NCBI GenBank assembly: GCA_963734725.1
Contig: CAVTIX010000017.1
Location: 1 to 64,000 of the forward strand
From: DASXKD01 sp963734725
GTDB taxonomy: Bacteria; Actinomycetota; Actinomycetes; Streptosporangiales; Streptosporangiaceae
Direction: 5' to 3'
Length of the DNA stretch: 64,000 bases
Made by a program: the position numbers and the translations under genes. Shown here piece after piece: positions 45,718 to 55,167 of the stretch. Each line of letters opens with the position of its first letter. The stretch's first letter is position 1. The notes below the pieces were generated by a model. That model did not search any database. It had not been told where the DNA came from and saw only the letters and a list, made by a program, of their open reading frames with translations.

Positions 45718-47243
45718 TAGGGCACCCCGCTCAGCTGCCCTCCCTGCGATGCGGTCAGTGGAAGGCGCACCTGGAGCCGGGTGTCGCCGGGGGCCGACTC
45801 GGCCCGCAGGTCACCGTGATGCCGGTTCACCACGATCCGCCAGGAGATGTCCAGCCCAAGCCCGGTGCCCTGGCCCACCGGCTTGGTGGTGAAGAACGGC
45901 TCGAAGATCCGGTCCCGGATTTCATCCGGGATGCCAGGGCCGGTGTCGCCGAACTCGACCAGCAGCCGGTCCTGCTCCAGGGCAGTGCGGACGGTGAGCG
46001 TGCCGTGCCCGTCCATGGCGGAAACCGCGTTGTCGATCAGGTTCGTCCAGACCTGGTTCAGCTCGCTCGGATAGGCCGGGATCCGGGGCAGGCCCGGCTG
46101 GTAGTCCTTGACCACGGTGATGCCGTCCCCGATCTTGACGGCGAGCATCGTCAGGGTGCTGTCCAGCAGCTCGTGCACGTCCACGACCTGGTACGGCGCC
46201 CGGTCAAGCTGGGAGTACTGCTTCGAGGCGTCGACCAGCGAGGAGATCCGGGTGATCGAATCGGCGATCTCGTTCATCAGCAACTCGGTCTCGACCGTGT
46301 AGCCCAGCCAGCGCAACGCCCCGTCCAGCGCTCCGCCCGCCTCGCCGGCCGGCGCCTTGCCACGCCGATCGCCCGGGCCCCCGTGCAGGCCACCCGCGCC
46401 CGGGCCCTCGGCCTCCATGGTCGCGGCCACCTGGTCGAGCCACGCGGTGTCCAGGCCCGCCTGGACGAAGACCGGCGCAAGTTCCCAGCCGCCGCTGATG
46501 CCGTGTTCATCGAGCCAGTCGGTGAGGGCGTCTTCGCGGTCGGCCGCCTCCAGCGGGCTGAGCGACGGCGCCTTGGCGACTCGTTCCGCCGCCTCCTCCT
46601 GCAGCCCCACCAGCGCGGCGAACGCCGTCGGCGGATGCGGTGACCCGGCGATCAGGCTGAGCTTGCGGCGCATGCCGGCCACGCGCTCGCGTAGCGCAGC
46701 GGTGGCGCGCACCGCTGCGGAGGCCGGGTTGTTCAGCTCGTGCGTCAGCCCGGCCGACAGCGACCCGAGCGCGAGCAGCCGTTCCCGCTGGCCGATCGCC
46801 TCCTGGGCGCTCTTGTTGCCGAAAATCAGCCCTTCGAGCAGGTGCACGGCCATCGGGAACCAGTCGTTCATGAGCTGCGCGAACTTGTCCGCGGCGAGCA
46901 CGAAGAACCGCGATGGCTCGGTGACCCGCACCGAGTTGTTGTAGAGCTGCGGCACGCGGTCGCCCAGGTATGCCATGAACGCGCCCGCGTACACGCCGAC
47001 GCTGGAGGTCCGCCCGGTCTCGACGTCGTCCGCGCCGACCCGGCGCGACATCACCAGCGTCCCGTTCAGCAGCACGTACAGGCACTCGGCCGGCTCACCC
47101 TCGGCGTACAGCGGCCCCGGCTCGAAATGCTCGACATGACCCTGGCGGCACAGCCACGCCAGCTGGTCGTCGGTGAGCTTCTCGAACAGGAACAGCTTGC
47201 GCAGCTCATCCGGGCTGCACGCGGCCGGGGGCCCGGCGCTCAT
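45714..47243 (-). CDS. Histidine kinase with N-terminal cyclic-nucleotide domain
   Basis: Residues about 15-130 form a cyclic-nucleotide-binding fold (FEKLTDDQLAWLCRQGHVE, AECLYVLLNGTLVMSRR). His168 in LSAGLTHELNNPAS is the phosphorylation site, and NQVWTNLIDNAVSAM, FGDTGPGIPDEI and GTGLGLDISWRIV form the ATP-binding domain. Between them lies a long insertion (200-330) with no known fold. No membrane segment is seen, so it should sense an internal signal. Its start overlaps the end of the receiver-reductase gene by four bases, so the two form a dedicated pair. Confidence 0.86.
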   Translation of the reverse strand: MSAGPPAACSPDELRKLFLFEKLTDDQLAWLCRQGHVEHFEPGPLYAEGEPAECLYVLLNGTLVMSRRVGADDVETGRTSSVGVYAGAFMAYLGDRVPQLYNNSVRVTEPSRFFVLAADKFAQLMNDWFPMAVHLLEGLIFGNKSAQEAIGQRERLLALGSLSAGLTHELNNPASAAVRATAALRERVAGMRRKLSLIAGSPHPPTAFAALVGLQEEAAERVAKAPSLSPLEAADREDALTDWLDEHGISGGWELAPVFVQAGLDTAWLDQVAATMEAEGPGAGGLHGGPGDRRGKAPAGEAGGALDGALRWLGYTVETELLMNEIADSITRISSLVDASKQYSQLDRAPYQVVDVHELLDSTLTMLAVKIGDGITVVKDYQPGLPRIPAYPSELNQVWTNLIDNAVSAMDGHGTLTVRTALEQDRLLVEFGDTGPGIPDEIRDRIFEPFFTTKPVGQGTGLGLDISWRIVVNRHHGDLRAESAPGDTRLQVRLPLTASQGGQLSGVPY

Positions 47244-48933
47244 GTCCGCTCCAGGTAACGGTGCACCAGCATGACGGCCATCGCTCCCTCTCCCACCGCC
47301 GAAGCAACCCGCTTGGCGGACTCGGCACGGACATCCCCGGCGACGAAGATGCCCGGCACGCTGGTCTCCAGGTGATACGGCGCCCGGTCCAGCGGCCAGC
47401 CGACCAGCCGCTCGCCCGCGGCCGCAAGGTCAGGGCCGGCCAGGATGAAGCCTCGCCCGTCGCGGTGCACGACGCCGTCGAGCCAGCTGGTCAGCGGGGC
47501 CGCGCCGATGAAGACGAACAGCCACTGCGCATCGACCACCTCGGTGTCGCCGTTGTCGCTGTCCCGCAGGGTGAGCCGCTCCAGGTGGTCGTCACCGTGC
47601 GCCTCGGCGATCTCGGTGCAGGTGCGCACCCGGATGGCGGGAATCCGCTCGATCTGCTCGACCAGGTAGTGCGACATCGACTTGCGCAGCGACGGGCCGC
47701 GGATCAGGATCGTCACCGACTTGGCGCCCCGGGCCAGGTATACCGCCGCCTGGCCGGCCGAGTTCGCCCCGCCGACGATGTAGACGTCCTGCTCCGCGCA
47801 GCTGGTGGCCTCGGTCAGCGCCGACCCGTAGAAGACCCCGCGCCCGGTCAGCTCGTCGAGGCCGGGCGCGGCGAGCTGGCGGTAGGCCACCCCGGTCGCG
47901 AGGATGACGGCGTGGGCGTCGACCCCGGTCCCGTCGGAGAACTTGACCGTCCGCGCCGGGCCATGCACCTCCAGGCCGACCACCTCGCGGGTGGTGAGCA
48001 CTTCGGCGCCGAACTTCGCGGCCTGCCGCCGGGCCCGGTCGGTGAGCTGGGCGCCGGACACGCCGTCCGGGAACCCGAGGTAGTTCTCGATCCGTGAGCT
48101 CTGGCCCGCCTGCCCGCCGGTCGCCATCCGCTCCACCAGCACCGTCCGCAGGCCCTCCGATGCGCCGTAGACGGCCGCGCCCAGGCCGGCCTGCCGCCGC
48201 CGATGACCACGAGGTCGTAGAACTCGGCCGACGGCGTGGTCGCCAGCCCGACCCGGGCCGCCAGCTCCGAGTCGGACGGCTCCACCAGCACCTCGCCGTC
48301 CACCGTGATCACCACCGGAAGGGACATCCCGTCGGCCTCGGCCGCCTCCAGGAGCCGCTTGCCTTCCGGCTCGTCGGCGAGATACCAGCGGTAGGGCACC
48401 TGGTTGCGGGCCAGGAACTCGCGTACCTCCGAAGAGCGCGCCGACCAGCGGTGGCCGACGATCTTGAGTTCGGGCACCGGCCGCGGGTCGGACGCCCGCC
48501 AGGATTCCAGCAGCGAATCCACCACCGGGTAGAGCTTCTCCTCGGGCGGATCCCAGGGCTTGAGCAGGTAATAGTCGAGATCAACCACGTTGATCGCGTC
48601 GATGGCGGCGCCGGTGTCGGCGTAGGCGGTCAGCAGCGCCCGCCGCGCCCCGGGGTAAACGTCCATCGCGTGCTCGAGGAACTCGATCCCGTTCATCTCC
48701 GGCATCCGGTAATCGGCCAGGAGCACCGCGACCGGTTCACCGCGCAGCTTCATCTGGCGCAGCGCGTCGAGGGCCACCGCCCCGGACTCGGCGCGCACGA
48801 TCCGGTGCCCTTCCCCGTACTTCCGCCGCAGGTCCCGGGCCACGGCGCGGGACACCCCGGGGTCGTCGTCCACCGTCAGGATCACCGGCCGCGGCGGCGC
48901 CGCTGGCGCCTCCGACGCGCTGGACGCCGTCAT
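47240..48933 (-). pseudogene. Receiver / thioredoxin-like / thioredoxin-reductase fusion, one frameshift
   Basis: Residues 16-145 form a receiver with acidic cluster D22-24, phospho-acceptor D74 (LLADYRMPEMNG), T102 and K125. Residues about 155-230 resemble a glutaredoxin/thioredoxin fold (IVGHRWSARSSEVREFL, LPVVITVDGEVLVEPS) without CxxC. A FAD/NAD-binding reductase domain follows (VVIGGG, shift at about 48,190, then TGGQAGQSSRIENYLGFP, VILATGVAYRQLAAPG, VYIVGGANSAGQAAVY, GIFVAGDVR). The CxxC of true thioredoxin reductases is missing: GRGVFYGSALTEA replaces it. About 564 residues. Such fused response regulator/reductases recur in actinomycetes; the mechanism is unknown. Confidence 0.82.
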
Positions 48934-49051
48934 AGGGACCCGGCCACGGAACTACGAGCTGAAACCGGCCAATACCACCGCATCCACACATGGTAGGTCG
49001 CGCCGCGGCCACTGGCGCCTCCGCGGGGCTCAACCAGCGCCGCCAAAGTGG

Positions 49052-50098
49052 CTAGTACGACGCGGTGATGGTGCGGGCCGGGCCGTTGATGGTCAGCGCG
49101 CCGCCGTACGGGAGCACCCACTGCGGGTCGGTGTGGCCGAAGTCGACGTTGAAGACGATCATCGCCTCGGGGTTGTAGGCGTCGAACGCCGCCAGCACGG
49201 CGTCACGCTGGGCGGTCCGGTACGGCTCCCGGCCGTCCAGGCGGACGGGGCGGTCCAGGCTGGTCGCCTTGGCGGCGGCGACGATCACGGCGGGGAACTG
49301 GGCGAGCAGCCCGCGCTCGCCCGCGTTGCGCAGCATCCGGAACACCTCTTCGGACGAGGGCATCTCCTCGGAGGTCTCCAGGATCAGGACGCACCCGGCG
49401 TAATCCTCGGCAGGCCGGATCCAGCGCCCTACGGCGAGGTTCCAGTGCAGGATCTCCAGGTTGCCGCCCCAGGTCGGGCCGGACACCACCCGGTCGGGCT
49501 GGTGCCACACCCAGTCCGGGGCCGGGGACGTGGGCGCCGGGTAACGCATCCCCTCCGGGTCGGCCCAGCTCAGCTCCACCTCGCTGAACCGGTCCACTGG
49601 ATGCAGCCGTAGATCTCCCCCCTCGAACAGGGCCGCCCGCAGCGACGCGGTAGACACCGGATGGAGCCCGCCGGGGCGGCCGAGGTGCACCATGGTCGAG
49701 CCGCCGTGGTAACCAGCGACCCCGTGGTTCCACAGCCAGTTGAGCAGGTTGGTGTTGTCGCTGTAGCCGAAGAACGCCTTGGGGTTCGCCTGGGCCACCT
49801 CAGGATCGAGAAACGGCAGCACGGTGATCTGGTCATCCCCGCCGATCGTGGCCAGCACGGCCTTGATGTCCGGGTCGGCGAACGCCGCCATCAGGTCGGC
49901 CGCCCGGGCCTGCGGGGCAGCGCCCAGTTGCCGGGTGGTCGGGTACTCCACCGGGGCCAGGCCGATCTCCTCCCGGAGCCGGGTCATCGCCACCTCGTGC
50001 ACCTCCGGGAACGGGCCCGGCGCAGCGAACGAGGGAGATACCACGGCGACCCGGTCGCCGCGGGCAAGCTTGCCAGGGATGGTCAGGTGTGGCCGCAT
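49052..50098 (-). CDS. Peptidase S66 family (LD-carboxypeptidase type)
   Basis: The 348-residue protein begins PGKLARGDRVAVVSPSF and has the S66 nucleophile Ser113 in FFGYSDNTNLLN, the acidic element ILETSEEMPS and the late motif FGHTDPQWVLPYG with the catalytic His. The family cleaves L,D-peptide bonds in murein recycling or acts on microcin-type peptides (MccF). The YHGGSTMVHLG and WGGNLEIL segments resemble the MccF branch rather than LdcA. The start ATG 50098 follows the conserved N-terminus. Confidence 0.83.
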   Translation of the reverse strand: MRPHLTIPGKLARGDRVAVVSPSFAAPGPFPEVHEVAMTRLREEIGLAPVEYPTTRQLGAAPQARAADLMAAFADPDIKAVLATIGGDDQITVLPFLDPEVAQANPKAFFGYSDNTNLLNWLWNHGVAGYHGGSTMVHLGRPGGLHPVSTASLRAALFEGGDLRLHPVDRFSEVELSWADPEGMRYPAPTSPAPDWVWHQPDRVVSGPTWGGNLEILHWNLAVGRWIRPAEDYAGCVLILETSEEMPSSEEVFRMLRNAGERGLLAQFPAVIVAAAKATSLDRPVRLDGREPYRTAQRDAVLAAFDAYNPEAMIVFNVDFGHTDPQWVLPYGGALTINGPARTITASY

Positions 50099-50257
50099 CT
50101 GACCATCCCACCATGCCGTGGCGGCGGAAGGTCGCTGGGACGACGGCGCCGCGCGGGAGACGGGGAGGGCGGGCGGCGCCGCACAGCGAGGGCCGGGCGG
50201 CGCCGCGGGCCGGAAAGAACTGTGGGCCGGGCAGCCGCGCCCAGTATCGTGAGGCGC

Positions 50258-51244
50258 ATGCCCGGCGACCGCGTCCTCGTGACCGGCAGCGCCGGGCATC
50301 TGGGTGAGGCGCTCGTCCGCGTGCTGCGCGCCCGCGGGCATGACGTGACCGGCCTGGACATACTCGCGTCCCGATGCACCACCGTGGTCGGGTCGATCAC
50401 CGACCGGGCCACGGTCCGCGCCTGCCTCGCCGGGGCCGCGGCCGTCCTGCACCCGGCGACGCTGCACAAGCCGCACGTGGGCTCGCACACCCGGCAGGAC
50501 TTCGTGGACACCAACGTCACCGGGACGCTGACCCTGCTGGAGGAGGCCGCCGCCGCGGGTGTCGGCAGTTTCGTGTTCACGAGCACGACCAGCACGTTCG
50601 GCCGGGCGCTGACTCCGGCGCCCGGCGACCCGGCCGCGTGGATCACCGAGGAGGTGGTCCCGGCGCCGCGCAACATCTACGGGGCAACGAAAACCGCGGC
50701 CGAGGATCTGTGCGCGCTCATCCACGCCGACCACGGCCTGCCCGTGGTGATCCTGCGCACTTCCCGCTTCTTTCCCGAACCGGACGACCTCGACGACGTC
50801 CGCAACGCCTACCCGGACGCGAACATCAAGGCGAACGAGTTCCTGTACCGGCGCGCCGACATCTCCGACGTGGTGGATGCGCACCTGCTCGCGATGGCCC
50901 GCGCGCCCGCGATTGGCTTTGGGCGGTACATCGTCAGCGCGACGACCCCGTTCACCCCCGGCGACCTCGCCGCAGTCCGCGCCGACGCGCCCGCCGTGGT
51001 CCGCCGCCTGTTCCCGGACCAGGAGGCGGAGTACGCGCGGCGCGGGTGGCGGATGTTCGGCCACATCGACCGGGTGTACGTGAACGAGCGCGCCCGCGCG
51101 GAACTGGGCTGGTCACCGGTTTATGACTTCCGCCATGTGCTGGACCTGCTCAAGGCGGGCGAAGATCCCCGCAGCCCACTGGCCCGCGCGGTCGGCGCCA
51201 AGGGGTACCACCCGGTCACCACCGGCCCGTACACGCTGCGCTAG
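50258..51244 (+). CDS. NAD-dependent epimerase/dehydratase (extended SDR)
   Basis: The 328-residue protein has the nucleotide motif VTGSAGHLGEAL (Gly residues 10-16), TNVTGTLTLLEEA, and the catalytic YxxxK at Y141/K145 in YGATKTAAED. The SDR core suggests a sugar-nucleotide or related substrate; no neighbour narrows it down. The C-terminal part (YDFRHVLDLLKAGEDPRSPLA) is substrate-binding. It is divergent from the S66 gene. Confidence 0.83.
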   Translation: MPGDRVLVTGSAGHLGEALVRVLRARGHDVTGLDILASRCTTVVGSITDRATVRACLAGAAAVLHPATLHKPHVGSHTRQDFVDTNVTGTLTLLEEAAAAGVGSFVFTSTTSTFGRALTPAPGDPAAWITEEVVPAPRNIYGATKTAAEDLCALIHADHGLPVVILRTSRFFPEPDDLDDVRNAYPDANIKANEFLYRRADISDVVDAHLLAMARAPAIGFGRYIVSATTPFTPGDLAAVRADAPAVVRRLFPDQEAEYARRGWRMFGHIDRVYVNERARAELGWSPVYDFRHVLDLLKAGEDPRSPLARAVGAKGYHPVTTGPYTLR

Positions 51245-51256
51245 CGCGCGGCCGCC

Positions 51257-51436
51257 TCAGCGGCCGGGACGTCCGGTGTGGCTGGCGCGTCCGGCGCCGC
51301 CGGGCGGCGTCCCGGCACGAGCACGCCGGGCGATTTCCTTCGCGCGCACGATGTCAGGGTCGCGCGGGTCCAGCGGCAGAGGTTCCAGCCGCCAGTCGTC
51401 CGGGCGACGCCTCCTGGTGATCCTGATCTGCGTCAT
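51257..51436 (-). CDS. Small conserved actinomycete protein
   Basis: A 59-residue basic protein (MTQIRITRRRRPDDWRLEP, RDPDIVRAKEIARRARA). The first 40 residues look folded or at least well conserved in style, the rest is Gly/Arg-rich. Function not known. It lies in the gap between two larger genes; the longer start at 51454 is less likely. Confidence 0.5.
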   Translation of the reverse strand: MTQIRITRRRRPDDWRLEPLPLDPRDPDIVRAKEIARRARAGTPPGGAGRASHTGRPGR

Positions 51437-51631
51437 GGCGGTTCCCCTCCGCACAGTACCCAGGCCCTCGCAGTTAACGACGAACCGGCGGCGGGAAATT
51501 CAGCGCCCCGCCCCGCCGCCGGGGGTCAGGTGACGAACGACGTGTCCTTCACTGGTTAGGAGGCCACCGGGGCGAGGGAAATACCACCAGAGGATGGCAA
51601 CGCGGCCTCGGCGTGCTGCGTTTTCAAAAAA

Positions 51632-52477
51632 TCAAGAGTTCAGGCGGGAGGCTTTCCGCGCCAGCAGGCGCTGCCGGGAAGCCTCGTACAAGATGATCGA
51701 TGCCGCGTTCGCCGCGTTCAAGGAACTCGCGGCGCCGGTCATCGGGATGCCGACCACCACGTCGCTCAGCTCCCGCCACGCGGCGCTCAGCCCGGCGCCC
51801 TCGTTCCCGGCCAGCAGCAGCACCGGCTGGGTGAAGTCGAAGTCGAACACGTCGCGGTCGCCCCGCTCGTCCGTGGCGGCCAGGACGATCGGGCAGCCCC
51901 GGGCGCGCTGCGCAGCCACCCACGCGGCCACCTCGCGGGGCCCGGGCGTGCGGATGACGGGCAGTGCGAACAGCGAGCCGGTGCTGGCCCGCACGCACCG
52001 GGGGTCGTAGATGTCAGCCGCGTGCCCGGCGACGATGACCCCGTACGCCCCCAGCGCGTCCGCGGACCTGATGATGCTGCCGACGTTGCCCGGGTTCGCC
52101 GGCCGGTCGAGCGCCACGCCGAGGAAGTCGTGGCCGGCCTCGATGCGGTCAAAACCGTCGCCGGGCATCTCCACCACGGCGACCAGCTCGGGACTGCCCG
52201 CCTCCTTCTCGCCGAGCTCGGCCAGGAGCGCGGGCGCCATGGACACCCGGACCGCGGGAACGTCGCGCAGCAGCGCCTGCGCCCATTGCGACAGTGGGCG
52301 CTCGGCGTCGTGGATCAGGGCACGGAACCGCCAGCCGTACCGGGCGGCCAGGGTGATCGGCCGGACCCCCTGAACCAGGAACTCGCCCGTCCGCTGCCGC
52401 TTGGCCCGGTTGCTGAGCAGGGCTTCCCACTGCTGGAAGCGGGCGTTGCGGGAGGAGACCCGCAGCACGCTCGCCAT
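51632..52477 (-). CDS. SpoU-family RNA 2'-O-methyltransferase
   Basis: The 281-residue protein has the SPOUT core: an N-terminal substrate-binding part (RVSSRNARFQQWEALLSNRAKR, FLVQGVRPI), then FLGVALDRPANPGNVGSIIRSADALG, LLLAGNEGAGLS and IPMTGAASSLNAANAASIIL, with the knotted SAM-binding end. It methylates the 2'-OH of a guanosine or similar in rRNA or tRNA. The DUF885 gene ends six bases upstream of its start on the same strand, so the pair may be co-transcribed. Confidence 0.86.
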   Translation of the reverse strand: MASVLRVSSRNARFQQWEALLSNRAKRQRTGEFLVQGVRPITLAARYGWRFRALIHDAERPLSQWAQALLRDVPAVRVSMAPALLAELGEKEAGSPELVAVVEMPGDGFDRIEAGHDFLGVALDRPANPGNVGSIIRSADALGAYGVIVAGHAADIYDPRCVRASTGSLFALPVIRTPGPREVAAWVAAQRARGCPIVLAATDERGDRDVFDFDFTQPVLLLAGNEGAGLSAAWRELSDVVVGIPMTGAASSLNAANAASIILYEASRQRLLARKASRLNS

Positions 52478-52482
52478 GCCGG

Positions 52483-54204
52483 TCAGCCCTGGGCCGCCGG
52501 CTGGGCGCCCAGCAGGGTGCGCAGATGGCGCGCGGGGGGCGAGCCGTGGGCCAGCATCGCGTCGTGCAACTGCCGTTCCGGCCAGCCGGGATGCGCCTGC
52601 TGCAGGTCGGCGGCAAGCCCGCTGACCTCCGTGAACCCCACGAAGTAGGTGGAGAGCTGGGCCGAGGTCAGCAGGACGCGGCGCCACTTCCCCGCCGCTT
52701 CGCCTTCCTCCTGGTAGCCCGGGCCGGTCATCAGCGCCATGGCCTGCTCCTGCGTCATGCCGTCGCAGTGCACCCGGGCATCCATGATCGCGTTGATGAT
52801 CGTCCTGATCTTGGACTTGAGCCGTTGCGTCCGGACCGCAACCGGATTCCCCTCACCCGGGTACCCGTGCGCGCCCATGACCTGCTCCGCGTAGACCGCC
52901 CAGCCCTCCACGAACGAGCCGGACCGCCACGCCGCGCGCACCTTGGTGGCGCCCGCGAACCGGTGGGCGTGCTGCAATTGCAGCGCGTGGCCCGGCATGG
53001 CCTCGTGGACCATCAGGTTGTGCACCATATGCCGGTTGTACTCGCGGTAGAACGACCGGACCCGGTCTGGCGCCCAGTCTTCGGGCGTCGGTGACACGGC
53101 GATGAACGTGGCCAGGGCGGCGGTTTCCAGCGGTCCGGGTGAATCGCAGTAGGCGACCGCCACGCCCCGGTCGATCTCCGGCATCGCGATCACCTCGAGC
53201 GGGTCGTCGAACACCGTGACCAGGTCGCAGGCCGCCACGAACTCGCGCTGGGCGACGAACGCGTCCCGCACGAACCCGAGGATCGTCGCATCATCGGGCG
53301 CGTCGGCCGCGAGCGCGTCGAGGGCAGCGCGGATCGTGCCCGGCCCGCCGGAACCCGTGCCCGCTGCGCCCGGGGCCGTGCCCGCTGCGCCCGGGGCCGT
53401 GCCGGTGTACTCCGCCGCCGCCGCAGCAAGTTCCTCGCTCGCCTGGGCGAGGTCGGCCTCAGCGCGGGCCACGATCTGTTCCACCGGCAGTTCGGTGTCG
53501 AGCACCAGGGTCAGCTTGCGGGCGAACAGGTCCGCGCCCAGCCGGGGGTCGCGGAAGCCGTCGCGGCGCCCGGTGGCCAGCCGTTCCTCCAGCCACCGGG
53601 CGTGCCCGGCGATGGCCTCCAGCGCCCCGGGCAGCACCGCGTCCAGATCCCGGGCGGCGCCCGGCACTTCGCTGGCGGCGCACCTGAGGTCCGCGGTGAG
53701 CAGCCGCTCGGTCCCGGCGAACTGGGTGAGCGCGGTCTCGATGTGGATCTCGGGCATGGGGCCGAGCACCGACCGGGCGGCAGCCAGCGACTCCGGCAGC
53801 ATGGCGAGCCGCCGGGCGGCGCTGCGGATCCGGTCCGGCATCGGCGCGAAGTCGCGGGCGAGCAGGTTGTATATCGCCCGCCCGGGGTTGGCGACCATCG
53901 GGTTCCACTCGTGCTCACGCAGTTCGTCGATCATGAACCGCAACCGGCTGAGCTGGTTCGCCAGGATCTGCGCGTCCACCTGGAGTTGCGGAGACAGCCG
54001 CCCGGTGTCGATGCCCGCCAGCCCGGCGAGCCGCTCGCCGGCCCAGCTGCTGGTCTGCTCGTAGTGCGCGGCCGTCCCCACGGTCAGCCGGTCGTCGTGG
54101 CGGTGGTCGCCTACGCCGGTCGCCCACTCCGGCTGGCGGTCCAGCAGGCCGTCCAGGGTCGCGGTCGCGAAAGTGGTGAAAGCACTGTCCGCGTCGTCTG
54201 CCAT
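52483..54204 (-). CDS. DUF885 family protein (M32-like metallopeptidase fold)
   Basis: The 573-residue protein shows the DUF885 signature: a zinc-type motif HEAMPGHALQLQH around residue 400 and the second Glu region FVEGWAVYAEQVMG. N-terminal helices (EHEWNPMVANPGRAIYNLLARDF) match too. It is probably a cytosolic peptidase or hydrolase. Near residue 265-285 there is a tandem APGAAGTAPGAAGT linker encoded by a 21-base direct repeat, an unusual insertion. It ends six bases from the SpoU gene. Confidence 0.83.
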   Translation of the reverse strand: MADDADSAFTTFATATLDGLLDRQPEWATGVGDHRHDDRLTVGTAAHYEQTSSWAGERLAGLAGIDTGRLSPQLQVDAQILANQLSRLRFMIDELREHEWNPMVANPGRAIYNLLARDFAPMPDRIRSAARRLAMLPESLAAARSVLGPMPEIHIETALTQFAGTERLLTADLRCAASEVPGAARDLDAVLPGALEAIAGHARWLEERLATGRRDGFRDPRLGADLFARKLTLVLDTELPVEQIVARAEADLAQASEELAAAAAEYTGTAPGAAGTAPGAAGTGSGGPGTIRAALDALAADAPDDATILGFVRDAFVAQREFVAACDLVTVFDDPLEVIAMPEIDRGVAVAYCDSPGPLETAALATFIAVSPTPEDWAPDRVRSFYREYNRHMVHNLMVHEAMPGHALQLQHAHRFAGATKVRAAWRSGSFVEGWAVYAEQVMGAHGYPGEGNPVAVRTQRLKSKIRTIINAIMDARVHCDGMTQEQAMALMTGPGYQEEGEAAGKWRRVLLTSAQLSTYFVGFTEVSGLAADLQQAHPGWPERQLHDAMLAHGSPPARHLRTLLGAQPAAQG

Positions 54205-54263
54205 TCCCCAAACCTATGGTGAGGGGATGGCCATCGACCACGGGACCGAGCAGGCCGGACACG

Positions 54264-55061
54264 GTGAGCGGGGTCGCGCTTGCCCTTGTCCTTGCGGCGG
54301 CATTGCTCCACGCCACCTGGAACCGGATGCTGCACGGGGCCACCGACCGGCTGGCCGCCGCCGCCGTCGGCGCGGTCGTGGGCGCCGTGCTCCTGCTGCC
54401 CGCCACGATCACCGACCCGCCGGTGCACGCCTGGCCGTCGGCGCTGGCCTCCGGCGCGGCCGAGGCCGCCTACTTCGCGTTCCTAGCGGCCGCGTACCGG
54501 CGCGGCGAGCTGTCGTTCACCTACCCGGTCGCCAGGGGCATCGCCCCGTTCCTGATCACGCTCGGCGGCGCCCTCGTGCTCGGGCAATCGCTGACCGCCG
54601 CCCGGGTCGCCGGGGCGCTGACGCTCGCTGCCGGGCTCGCGATCATCTCGCAAGCCGGGCTGGCCCGCGGCCGGGGCATCGCCCTGGCCTTCGCGGCGCT
54701 GACCGGCATTAGCATCGCGGTCTATTCGGTGATCGACGCCGGGGCGGTGCGGTCCGCCGGGGCTGTTGGCTACCTGGGCGCGGTCACGGTCGTGCAGGCC
54801 GCGATCCTGCTCGGGGCGGTCCGGCTGGACCGGGAGCGGCTGCGGGCCTCGGCCCGCGCCGGGGCGGGGATCGGAGTCGGCTCGGTCGCCGCATACCTGC
54901 TGGTCCTGCTGGCCTACCAGCGCGCGCCGGCGTCGCCAGTCGCCACGTTGCGGGAACTGTCCATCCTGCTGGGCATCCTGATCGCCGGCGACCGGCCGGG
55001 GAAACGAGTCTGGATCGGCGGCGCTCTGTGCGTCCTCGGCGCCGCCCTCACCGTCGTGTGA
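54264..55061 (+). CDS. EamA/DMT family transporter
   Basis: The 265-residue protein has about ten helices in two EamA-like halves (LVLAAALLHATWNRMLHG, ARGIAPFLITLGGALVLGQ; IALAFAALTGISIAVYSVID and PVATLRELSILLGILIAGD). It probably exports a small metabolite. The GTG at 54264 is preferred; an ATG upstream at 54216 would add a polar tail. A strong hairpin follows the stop. Confidence 0.8.
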   Translation: MSGVALALVLAAALLHATWNRMLHGATDRLAAAAVGAVVGAVLLLPATITDPPVHAWPSALASGAAEAAYFAFLAAAYRRGELSFTYPVARGIAPFLITLGGALVLGQSLTAARVAGALTLAAGLAIISQAGLARGRGIALAFAALTGISIAVYSVIDAGAVRSAGAVGYLGAVTVVQAAILLGAVRLDRERLRASARAGAGIGVGSVAAYLLVLLAYQRAPASPVATLRELSILLGILIAGDRPGKRVWIGGALCVLGAALTVV

Positions 55062-55080
55062 GCCGCCATTGCGCGGCCAG

Positions 55081-55101
55081 CCGGGCCGCCGCGCGGCCCG
55101 G
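55081..55101 (+). terminator. Hairpin between convergent genes
   Basis: A perfect nine-base inverted repeat CCGGGCCGC/GCGGCCCGG with a three-base loop begins 20 bases after the EamA stop, and faces the leftward AlkB gene. It should serve both genes. Confidence 0.65.
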
Positions 55102-55167
55102 CGGCCGGCCCAGCCAGCACGCGGCCCGGCGGCCGCCTGCCAGCACGCAGTCCGGACCGGAATCTCG

